From contig QCXZ01000041.1 in NCBI GenBank assembly GCA_025024175.1, positions 34,715,786 through 34,779,785 on the forward strand: 64,000 nt of DNA. The letters are read 5' to 3'. Origin of the DNA: Rhyzopertha dominica (lineage: Eukaryota > Arthropoda > Insecta > Coleoptera > Bostrichidae). Positions 1 through 8,607 of this stretch are shown in pieces. Made by a program: the position numbers and the translations under genes. Position 1 is the first letter of the stretch, and each line of letters opens with the position of its first letter. The notes under the pieces are model-generated. The model was not told the DNA's origin and ran no database searches. It saw only the letters and a list, made by a program, of their open reading frames with translations.

Positions 1-1
1 T

Positions 2-142
2 TACGTGTATTGGGATGATCCGAACGAATTGGTTGCTAGATTGAAACTCTTACTTGCATCTCAAGAAGCCGGCCATAATAATCATTCAAATGAAATCACT
101 TCTATATTGGAAGAGTTAAGAGAGACCAATGTTATCATTTAA
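2..142 (+). CDS. C-terminal tail of a Polinton-associated protein (partial)
   Basis: An open frame enters from the left edge and stops at 140-142, giving 46 residues. It begins YVYWDDPNELV and ends in a charged helix-like segment (EELRET). From memory, this tail resembles the C-terminus of uncharacterised proteins encoded next to Polinton/Maverick integrases in insects; no enzymatic motif is visible. It lies 35 bp upstream of the next ORF and on the same strand as the integrase, which suggests one element. The 5' part is outside the window, so its function cannot be judged. Confidence 0.55.
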   Translation, partial: YVYWDDPNELVARLKLLLASQEAGHNNHSNEITSILEELRETNVII

Positions 143-177
143 ATTGTGCAAAACGTTCTTTACGTTTCATTTCTAAC

Positions 178-609
178 ATGGGTATTGATAAGTTTGGACG
201 CGCCATCAGCTCTGAAGGTGCACAACCTTCTCATTCATCGCCTCTTACTTTTGGATACGTACTAACATCCGATGGAAATATTGATGTGCAAAAGAAACGC
301 ATATGCAACTTGACCAAACCTTTAAATCCGGAAGATGCAGTTACTAAGGAGTTTGTTGACGAAACGTTCAATGCATTAAAAGGGGAACTGCGAAAAAACG
401 TTTACTTCTTGGAGAAGAAAATTGAATCGTTAGCTGCTCTGTCAAAAAGATTAAATACGAGCGGTGAAATAACGAATGCAAATAAATCGTTGCCCATTGA
501 AAATAATGACATATCTGACGTACCCCATAAACCACAACCAGAAGGTAGCAGTATACTTCCGAAATCTGTCGGTGAACAACTTAGTAATAAAAAACTTCGC
601 ACTTCATAA
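178..609 (+). CDS. Small Polinton-associated ORF, 143 aa, function unknown
   Basis: The ATG at 178 follows AAC and opens a 143-codon frame ending at 609. The N-terminus reads MGIDKFGR, and a segment near residues 30-60 (TSDGNID, KRICNL, DAVTKEFVDE) resembles small proteins that I associate with insect Polinton-like elements. Residues 60-90 are rich in K, E and L and could form a coiled coil; the C-terminal third is polar and low in complexity. It sits between the tail of an upstream ORF and the integrase, with 46 bp to the integrase ATG. No known enzymatic domain is visible. A structural or accessory role is only a guess. Confidence 0.5.
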   Translation: MGIDKFGRAISSEGAQPSHSSPLTFGYVLTSDGNIDVQKKRICNLTKPLNPEDAVTKEFVDETFNALKGELRKNVYFLEKKIESLAALSKRLNTSGEITNANKSLPIENNDISDVPHKPQPEGSSILPKSVGEQLSNKKLRTS

Positions 610-655
610 ATACGCATTGTATTCAGTTTTACGGTTATTTTCTGAATAAATCGAA

Positions 656-1585
656 ATGAGTAAAGTTCAACTGGTGAACGAGCTACATACTCAGCCACGT
701 CGTAATTTTAAGCGACGTACAGTGATAGTGAAAGGACTTTTTGATCTCTGGCAAGCTGATTTGGTTGAAATGCAACCGTATGCCTCCGACAATAAAGGGT
801 TCCGTTATCTGCTGACAGTCATCGATGCGTTTTCGAAATATGCTTGGGCCATACCTGTGAAAAACNAATCTGGAAATGAAGTGGCTAAGGCGATGGAAAG
901 CATTTTCGTTAAGAGATCATCATCACCACCTGCCAATCTGCAAACCGATTTAGGAACAGAATTTTACAATATTCACTTTCAAAAGCTAATGAAAAAGTAC
1001 AATATCAACCATTATTCTACGTGTACCACCTTAAAGGCATCAATAGTGGAAAGGTTCAATAGAACTCTTAAAACATGGATGTGGAAACTCTTCAGTTTGA
1101 ACGGAAATTACAAGTGGATAATAGACGTTCTGCAAGATTTGATTGATAAGTACAATAACACTGTCCATCGAACAATCAAAATGAAACCTGTCGATGTAAA
1201 TAAAACCAATGAAAAGAAGCTGTTGAGTTCGGTATACAGAAAAATTAAGACGTTTCCTTTGCCAAAATTTAAAGTTGGCGACAAAGTTCGTATAAGCAAA
1301 TACAAACACCTTTTTGAAAAAGGTTACACTCCCAACTATACCACGGAGATTTTTGAAATTGAAAAAGTTAAAATTACAAACCCTGTAACGTATACACTCA
1401 AAGATTATCAAGGACATACGATTCGTGGAAGCTTTTACGAACCAGAATTGTTAAAAGTCAAAAATCCTGATATGTATCTTATTCAAAAAGTATTACGCAG
1501 AAAGGGTGAGAAATTATTTGTAAAATGGTTGGGTTTCTCGAATAAACACAATTCGTGGATCGATAAATCTGATGTTTCCAGCTAA
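656..1585 (+). CDS. Polinton/Maverick integrase with C-terminal chromodomain
   Basis: The 309-residue frame has a retroviral-type integrase core: first acidic residue in WQADLVE (about residue 35), second in QTDLGTEFYN (about 98), and Glu in SIVERFNRTLK (about 134), about 35 residues apart as expected for DD35E. The C-terminal 40 residues (YLIQKVLRRKGEKLFVKWLG, then W-I-D) form a chromodomain, which in this family is thought to guide insertion to modified chromatin. The wording of the core is that of Polinton/Maverick integrases rather than LTR elements, and there is no gag or RT beside it. One N at 866 makes residue 71 ambiguous. The frame is otherwise uninterrupted. AATAAA signals follow near 1733. 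Polymerase B, ATPase and capsid genes must lie to the left if the element is complete. Confidence 0.88.
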   Translation: MSKVQLVNELHTQPRRNFKRRTVIVKGLFDLWQADLVEMQPYASDNKGFRYLLTVIDAFSKYAWAIPVKNXSGNEVAKAMESIFVKRSSSPPANLQTDLGTEFYNIHFQKLMKKYNINHYSTCTTLKASIVERFNRTLKTWMWKLFSLNGNYKWIIDVLQDLIDKYNNTVHRTIKMKPVDVNKTNEKKLLSSVYRKIKTFPLPKFKVGDKVRISKYKHLFEKGYTPNYTTEIFEIEKVKITNPVTYTLKDYQGHTIRGSFYEPELLKVKNPDMYLIQKVLRRKGEKLFVKWLGFSNKHNSWIDKSDVSS

Positions 1586-1818
1586 ATTTATGTTCATCGC
1601 ATACTCCCTAATAAACAGGTGGATGATCAAGCGATGCCGCAATATGGAGCAGCATTATTGATGTATGACGTGGAAAACAAACGTACACAATGTTTATTTC
1701 AAAATAAATATTCTAATGTATATATTTTATAATCAATAAACAGCATGTAAAAGTGTTTATTTGTTTGATTGCTAATAAAACCAACAAACACTCGCACTAA
1801 AGTGTCAGTCTGCTTAGA

Positions 1819-2303
1819 ATGGCGTTCCTAAGCACAAGTCTGCTAATTTTTGCTGCTTCATTTTGCATCACGGAATTAATAACGTAGACAAGAGTTATGT
1901 CTGCTTCAACAAGGGCAACGATTCATTTCCATATAACTGGATTCTTTTAAGATCTGCAGCACAAGACGGTTTACAAGTTTTTAAAATTTCAAACGTATCT
2001 GCTATTAACAAACAAGTTGTTGAATACAAAATTAGACTAGTGTTTCCCAACAAAAGTTACGGGGACAGCCAATGGAGAAAGGTGTTAAACGAAACCTTTA
2101 TTGCCGACGAAAATTCTAGTCACACGTTCAACTCGTCGACAGAATCGCCTCATTTCACTGAAGTTTCGTTGCAATTCGATTCAAAGACTCTGTTTGTTGT
2201 AATGCTTTTCGTATGCACAATAATCTCTGTATCATATCTAACAAGATCGTTATTTACCCACTACATGAATCAGATACAAATACATCAGGTAAGAGACGTA
2301 TGA
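1819..2303 (+). pseudogene. Predicted membrane protein of the Polinton, signal peptide and body in different frames
   Basis: An ATG at 1819 opens a 22-codon frame with a signal-peptide-like hydrophobic stretch (STSLLIFAASF) that stops at 1885-1887. In another frame, open from 1818 to 2303, lies a body of about 150 residues with several N-x-S/T sites and one transmembrane helix near the C-terminus (LFVVMLFVCTIISVSYL) followed by a short tail. The two parts look like the two halves of a type I membrane protein broken by a frame change at about 1860-1885, or possibly joined by an unseen splice. The body frame itself lacks a good ATG at its start. It follows the integrase by about 230 bp on the same strand, and AATAAA lies near 2425. 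No family was recognised; it is treated as a damaged element gene. Confidence 0.4.
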
Positions 2304-2461
2304 TGGTTTGGGGCTGTGAATCGTAATTAGCAATGTACATTCTTTTGTTCTAGAACGGGAGCTAACATTGCGGAGGAACAAAACAGTATCGATTTATGTT
2401 TATGTAACCCTTGTATTACCCAATAAAATAAATTAGCTATTCATTTTGGTTTTATTTATTT

Positions 2462-3000
2462 CCTAGTGCGATAACCTATTGTGATAACTTGCCCTCGATG
2501 CATGAACGCGCGCCCGTTGATCGTTCCCGTAAGGAGCACGAATCCGAGACGAGCGCGCCGGCAGGAGCTAGTTCGCTGTAGAGATGGGTACGCCTTCCAT
2601 GCTTTAGAGATGGGCTTAAAAAGGTATCCTATACGTGTTTACGCGTTTAGAACTTGGTCTCGCGCAGGATACTCTTTCGAGAACGTTTGCACGCACCCTT
2701 AACGAGTTCACGCGTTTAGAACTTGGTCGAGTGCAGGAAACCCTTCCGAGAACCTTTGCACGCGTAAAGAATAAGTTCGCAGGTCCGTAACTCAGATCAA
2801 GGCGACTGCTAATTAACAACTTTTTTATCACGTTTGAACTAATTTTTTACTTAAAAATAGATTTGCGATAACCTTTATCACTTTTGAGCTATTTTTTAAT
2901 TAAAATACATTTGCGATAACCTATTGCGATAACCTTTTGCGATAACGTGCACTAGATGCGGGTCCGTTGCCCGTCAGGAGAGCGCTTGCTAGAACCAGCT
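2462..3000. repeat. GC-rich direct repeats, possible Polinton terminal region
   Basis: After the last element ORF the base composition rises sharply and short direct repeats appear. The motif GCGATAACCT or GCGATAAC recurs near 2469, 2867, 2912, 2924 and 2938. A unit of about 70 bp starting ACGCGTTTAGAACTTGGTC occurs at about 2640 and 2711, each followed by a matching CGAGAAC-TTTGCACGC tract. TAGAGATGGG occurs twice near 2580-2610. Polinton termini often carry such minisatellite-like repeats inside long terminal inverted repeats, and the integrase normally lies near one end. The partner inverted repeat is outside the window, so the boundary is inferred. Confidence 0.45.
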
Positions 3001-3019
3001 CGCCCATAAGAAATTCGCC

Positions 3020-3079
3020 GTGAGGATCAACTTTTCTGATCCTCAATGTTTTTAAGATGGGATCAAAAGTGATCCTCAC
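3020..3079. repeat. Imperfect hairpin
   Basis: GTGAGGATCA at 3020-3029 pairs with TGATCCTCAC at 3070-3079, and the inner bases (ACTTTTCTGATCC against GGGATCAAAAG) continue the pairing imperfectly. An additional GATCCTCA copy sits in the loop. It lies between the GC-rich repeats and the Myb-like copies and may mark an element boundary. Confidence 0.4.
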
Positions 3080-3109
3080 TGGCTTTGAACCGACATATTC
3101 CTACTACTT

Positions 3110-3600
3110 ACCAAGCGTACTTACAATATATTCAGAGACAGTTACCAGATAGTATCACCAACCCAGCAATGGATAAATAATATATATCAGGATTTACAGA
3201 GTGCGCATGCTGGGTGAAACAACTGTTGAAGACATATTCTTCCCTGCCAAACTGATATTTTTTTATTATATAAGTGACTGCCACGTTCTGTTAGTAATTC
3301 CGCTCTTCTCCGTGGTTTTCCAGAGTGCATCACCCCGTAAAGCATAATACTCCTTCTCGTTGATTCTGTATCTCAGTATTCTCGTTTTCTCAACGATTGT
3401 GTAGGGGATTGTATAGCCCGCCATTGCGTGATATCGCTCACGAATTAACACAAAAGAAAATTATAAACAATTTTGGATGTTTTGTAATTCAAACGTAACC
3501 TGTTGATTCTTGTTTGTTCGCGAAAGCAAAACCGACAAAACGCACTAACGCACTACGAATTAACGAATGTCGAGTTTTGAACTACAATCGTACCAACAAT
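3110..3600 (-). pseudogene. Rap1/TERF2IP Myb-like mini-gene, copy A
   Basis: On the minus strand an ATG at 3424 opens MAGYTIPYTI and runs to a stop just after WQSLI near 3266. The order PYTI..E...IL.Y, then ALWK..EKS..T..TWQSL, matches the Myb/SANT domain of Rap1 (TERF2IP), where ALWKxMEKS and WQSLKDRY are typical. The trihelix length of about 50 residues fits. The frame ends early compared with copy C, which continues for a short acidic tail. The flanking 5' sequence (ACGCACTACGAATTAACG and neighbours) is shared with copy C, and the 3' flank (ATTTACA..GT.CGCATGCT) with copy B. The set looks like a small gene amplified in tandem or carried by a repeat. Telomeric or DNA-binding function is inferred from the fold only. 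Confidence 0.5.
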
Positions 3601-3810
3601 ATATTTCAGAGATAGTCACCAGATAGTGTTACCAACCCAGCAACGCATAAATAATATATATCTGGATTTACACAGTCCGCATGCTCGGTAAAACAAATGT
3701 TAAAGACAAATTTTGTCCCTGTCAAACTGAGGTTTTTTATTGTTTAAGTGACTGCAAGGTTCTGTTAGTAATTCCGCTCTTCTCCGTGGTTTTCCAAAAT
3801 GCAACTTTCC
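3590..3810 (-). pseudogene. Rap1-Myb-like mini-gene, copy B (3' part only)
   Basis: This segment repeats about 220 bp of copy A, including the 3' flank (CAACCCAGCAACG.ATAAATAATATATATC) and, on the minus strand, the Myb C-terminal stretch FWK.TEKSGITNRT.QSLKQ, which stops at once. The N-terminal half of the domain is missing: similarity ends near 3800, where sequence related to the 3' end of copy C begins. It is a truncated tandem copy and cannot code for a whole domain. Confidence 0.5.
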
Positions 3811-3954
3811 TACTCCTATAACAACAAAAAACATATTAATCGTACTACATGAAGGTAACTTTAATGAAATAAATTATTTTATATTATAACATAAAATAAA
3901 TTCGCAAAAAGATAAACAAAAAATTAACTTCTACATGCAAATNTTTTAATCCGG

Positions 3955-4446
3955 ATCCTCAAATGGCTTATATCTTGGTCCCTCACTATCATCTTCTGGC
4001 TTTGTACTTATAGGCTCTGTCAATCTTCTTTAATTATTCCTGTGGTATTTTATAATAGATGGTAGTCAACCGTGGAGCCATTTTTTTCTTAAAGTGTTGT
4101 TTAAGCGACTGCCAGGTTCTGTTAGTAATTCCGCTCTTCTCCGTGATTTTCCAGAATGCACCATTCTTAAAGAATAATACCCCTCCTCGTNGATTATGTA
4201 TTTCTGTATTCTCGTTTCCTTAATGATTGTGTATGGGATTGTATTGCCCGCCATTACGAGATATCGCTTTATCGCTAACGAACTAACGTAAAAGAAAATT
4301 ATTTACAACTTCGAATATTTTGTAACTCAAACGTTTTACGTGTTGATTCTTGTTTGTTCGCGAAAGCAAAACCCACAAAACGCACAAACGCACTACGAAT
4401 TAACGAATGTCGAGTTTTGAACCACCAACCGTACCAACAATATATT
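3955..4446 (-). pseudogene. Rap1-Myb-like mini-gene, copy C, frameshifted
   Basis: On the minus strand an ATG at 4254 opens MAGNTIPYTI. The frame then shifts near 4165: after YYSLR the expected FWK..EKSGIT and RTWQSLKQHFKKK lie in another frame. Further downstream an acidic tail (KPEDDSEGPRY) ends in a stop near 3948, after at least one more frame break. An N at 4191 lies inside the domain. The parent gene therefore probably coded for a small protein of about 100-120 residues made of a Rap1-type Myb domain plus a short acidic tail. Copies A and C share their upstream flank up to the AACGAATGTCGAGTTTTGAAC motif near 4404-4425. The similarity call rests on my recollection of TERF2IP sequences. 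Confidence 0.5.
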
Positions 4447-5600
4447 CAAAAAATTGTATCCCATTCAGAATTACCATTCTTAATGAAAACTTCAGCTACA
4501 ATTGTCAAGTTCTGCCATCTTTCATCCCTCTGAAGTTCTTCATAACAATGGCCAAGTTGACGTTATTTGCACAAATTTCTGTAAAGCATTTGACTGCATC
4601 GACAATTTTATTCTTCTCAATAGCTTATATAGTTTTGGTTACCTGATTGACTAATCAAGCTCCTTAAGTCATATTTGTTGAATCCCACACAATTAGTTGA
4701 ATATTAAAACATCCGCTTTTACACAATTAGTCCAACTTAGATCCTCTGCTCTTTCTCCTTTTTATCAATGATTTACCTTTACTCTACAAATCCCTCATCT
4801 TCTTTTCGCAGACAATTTAAAAATTTACCTTCAAATTAACTGTAATCAGTTACAAAACAGTGCTATTAAGCTGGCTCAATGGTATTATATGAATCGACTT
4901 ACACTAAATGTTATTTAATGCCATATCCTCACTCATAATGAAAAACAGCATTTATAATAATTATACGCTTAATGGTGTCACATTTTCCCAGGTATATTCA
5001 ATCAAGGATTCTGGAGTCATATTCGATAGTCTGCTTACTTTTTGTTGAACACACCAACTGCATTTCGGGGTTTGCGCCTAAGGGTTCATTGTGAAGAACT
5101 GCAAAGATTTTAGAAATGTTGAATGTTTAAAGTCTTTATATTTTGCCTACGTTAGATCAAAACTAGAATACTGCTCCATTATCTGGTACTCTTTGTATGA
5201 TGTGCATTCATCTAGATTAGAACATATTCAAAGAAGATTTCTTAAATATTTAGCTCTTATAACCGACGGACGGTCACTACCCTGACAGAGGCTTCAGTCA
5301 ACAAACATTTTTGGATGTGTTTCAAATGGTGTTCCTTAGTAATAGAAGAACCATACGTGCAATCAAGCTTGTTTATGATCTGCTTCACAGTCGTGTTCGA
5401 CTTTCTTCTATTCGGAATTAATCTACATGTACCAAGATTAAATGTTAGGAGTTATTTAATTTTCTACTGTGGCAAAGCTAGAACAAATATTATTTTCAAG
5501 AGACCAGTAAATGTTATATATGTGTATTCGCTTGGTCACTTAATCATAAGAATTCTCAGATATGTAGTTGATAATCTTTTTCTTTTCAAGTTTTAACCCC
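4447..5600 (+). mobile_element. Degenerate non-LTR retrotransposon (jockey/CR1-like LINE)
   Basis: Reverse transcriptase motifs follow in the right order but in changing frames with stops. At about 4550-4600 GQVDVI.T.F.KAFD (motif A); at about 4760-4800 SPFLFINDLP; at about 4805-4830 ADNLKIY, where functional enzymes have Y-x-DD; at 5091-5285 the thumb segment SLYFAYVRSKLEYCS and IQRRFLKYL; then a C-terminal HVPRLN..RS block near 5420-5460. The 5' half with the endonuclease is absent. It abuts the Myb-like repeats at about 4446, so one may have inserted beside the other. It is a dead fragment. A related copy lies at 30.9-31.45 kb. Confidence 0.75.
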
Positions 5601-6540
5601 CCATGGAACTAAAACTGTGACATTTTTTTAGATATGATTAAGTATACGCAGAAGACCTTATATCTCTGTTATAGAGGATTTTCATAGCTTTCTTTTTACT
5701 CCGAAGCGTTTTAGTTGTAGAGTTAATGAAAACGGAGATATCTCGAAAAAAAAATTAAACTCACGATGTTTGCGAAATTTTATCCTTACACTCCCCAGTG
5801 CGGGCGGGGGCATTTGAGGCACTTATTCAGGACACTGAACCTACCTGAATAGGTCTGAAAATATGGCTCACTTTTTTACTAAATGCAGTGGACTATAACT
5901 ACATTCATTTCCAATTGCATATTAAAACATTGTTATCTTTTACCCTGTCTCTACCAAATGACTACATTGCACTCACGTTACCAGACTATATCCTACGTGT
6001 AAACTTCTAAAGCAGAACAGGATGCTCGAAGACGTTTCTCTGAGCTGATACTGACAGCTCTCAATTATAAAACGCTACAGCGGTTCGTAATTAGCACATT
6101 TCTCTGGCACGTGTTAATTAATGATCCTGTTTCAAGAACAAGTATCCAATACGCCTTAAAATATTTTGACTGTCAACATTTTAAGCAGATTTCCTTTGTT
6201 CTGGGTTTTTGCCGACTTATTTTGTAAAACGCAAAAGTTTTAACAGAACTGTATATCCTTGTTTATCCAAGTCCGCCTAATGAGCCATCTAGAGGCTTGA
6301 TTGCTTAGCGTTTATTTTACCTCAGACTGCGATATTTGAGAATATATAAGTTGTTTGGGATGTAATATAGTTTCCTGATGTGTATTACTTTTTCTGCAAT
6401 ATATATTTGGTATTTACTGAAATACGGAATATTGAATGAACACATGGGAAATATATAAAATAATTTATATATTTATCAAAATTACACTATATATATTCCT
6501 ACTTTAACAAGTATATGTATCAAAAACGCATATTATATAT
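5601..6540. other. Non-coding, no recognised element
   Basis: AT-rich sequence without a convincing ORF or splice-flanked exon. The short G+C-rich phrase AGTGCGGGCGGGGGCAT near 5799 has a partial echo near 47755 (AGAGTGGGCGGGGGGCAT), so both may be relics of one old repeat. Confidence 0.4.
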
Positions 6541-6544
6541 TTTT

Positions 6545-6800
6545 GTTCCAAATGGTGCCCCATAATTTTCGATCATCCATCGTATAGTTCGAACTTGGCA
6601 CCAGCAATTAGTATATCTTTCGAAAATTAAAGCCAGTTTTGGGTGAACAACGCCTCGTCACCAAGGAAGGGTTCCAATAGACTGTCAAAATGTACTTGAC
6701 CAATTTGGAGGCACAGTTCTAGTTCTTTGACCTAGAAGAGGGCATCTAAAAGTCTATGTCATGACCTGTTAATTTCTATAACCCATCAGAGGTTAAATAA
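6545..6800 (+). mobile_element. Mariner-like transposase relic
   Basis: Translation in shifting frames gives YSSNLAP near 6583, then IFRKLKP.LG, and further on EGF....KMYLTNLEAQF and EEGI. This order matches the end of mariner transposases (YSPDLAPSDYHLF.KLK..L.G, with a downstream EV......L..EF...GI). Several frame changes and stops make it non-functional, and terminal repeats were not found. The identification is by motif order only. Confidence 0.4.
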
Positions 6801-8607
6801 AATAAGTTTAATTTAAAATAATTAAGCAGAAGTAAATAAATAACTTGCCAAACGACAAAGTATGTGCTTAGGATTAATTAGTGATCGATTATTTTTCAAT
6901 ATGTATTATGGAAAGTCTCCAGCATAGTTTTAAAAAAAAAGACAAGATGTTTAAAAATGGAAAGAACGACTATCATTTGAAAGAAAACTCTACTAATGGC
7001 ACACGTAAGAGTCTTTAGCTTTTAAACGAAATTTATAGTCTAAAATGTCTAACATCATATTTATTTGTTTCGTCCCTCCGTCCTGTAGATTTAATCTTTT
7101 GCCTCAATATTGTTTGATAGTTTGTGACCGCGAACGGTAGCATTTGAGTGAGCGGAAAATACTCTATTTAAAAAAATGACGACTATAATGCCATTAACCA
7201 AAATGTTAGGCTGCTAATAAGTGTTCAGGTGATGGTGCTCGTAACAACCAAATACATTTCGTCCAAAATGTTTCACAAACATCTGTGTGGTGGAAATATT
7301 TGTAGTTTTTCGAGCACGACCCCAAAGCTCTATGCATACAGAGACTTGATACTTATATGTATACTCCACCAACTCCATTAGTCGCTGCGTACGAAAGTCT
7401 TGTCAACATATTAGGCAACCAACAACACTTGTAAAGGCAAGAGAGCGCCTGCGGCGGTACTCACAATTTATTTTGATTTAGATTACACTGCCGCCCTGGG
7501 CTTATATTTTGCTGTTTCTCAAAATTTCTTTCACCAATCGAAAGAACACACTTTCTAGTTTCATATGGTGTAGAGAAAAGTTAAATACTGATAATTATAA
7601 CAAGGATACATTGTAGCAATCGGGTAAGGCAAATTTCGACATGGAGATATTTTTTTAACTAATTGAGTTGGACCTATAGTTGTGCGAGATGAAACATGCA
7701 AAAAAAGTAAAAAAAGAAGCTAACGAAAGAATTTTTGCGGTAGCTTAACATATAATGAAGATATGATTTTTTATTCCGTGCCCGAATCTGTTGCACGCCG
7801 CGCGACTTCGCTGCTCTGCCTGGAGTACCTACGACTTGGACATTTTGGACGTTGGATGCGTAAAATAAAACCAGAAACTGGTACAAACGTTATTATTGAT
7901 TTTTAAACAACACAAGTTTGTTACTATACTATAGTATAAGCAGAAATAATGTATATTAAGTATGTACAAATGTCACTACAACTGCTAATAATAGTAAAAG
8001 ATGGATATATACTTGCAGGTTAAGTAAATATAATGTACAGTTTAGAAAAATCTCCGCTGTAAGCTTCTTCTGCTACTTCTGATACATAAGACATCAAAAC
8101 AAATGTTGCAGTAGTTCAAAAACTAATGTGTCGTTTGAGTTTTATCCAAACACCAAAATAAAGTTCAAGAAGTGCACATTTTTTTACAAAAATTTTAATG
8201 TAATTGTACCGTCTGCATAGTTTATTAATAAACAATGAATCTGGCTAGTTTACTAAATATATAATTTTTTTACACAATTGCCTTATGGCGTTGTTCAACA
8301 CTAAAGTCTAAAGTTCTTATATAGATAAAGTACCGCAATCGGTTTGTCATCGTGGCGCCAAAACGGTGGACGTATGGTGACTTTTTGGATAATTTGTGTT
8401 TATAGGTTGTTAAGGTTGACCCTAACCTCTCTTCTTAACACACCTTTACTTTATCTTTCTAGAAACTTTAATTAGCACTGCACTTTTGTTTCATTAGTTC
8501 CTTTTCTGTTAGTTGTATTTATTTCTTAACACACCTTTTAATTTGATCACAATCACTTCTTATTTATTTAGTTTCCATAAATTATATTTTGTCTAATTAC
8601 ATTCTAG
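6801..8607. other. Non-coding stretch upstream of the SETD3 exon
   Basis: AT-rich, with no exon I could support. The exon of SETD3 that should precede 8608, carrying the end of the SET domain, was not found here, so the upstream intron either contains the 1-8.6 kb material or the exon has diverged beyond recognition. Confidence 0.4.

Noticed and set aside
1040..1417. Minus-strand frame inside the integrase
   Set aside because: Antisense shadow of the integrase frame.
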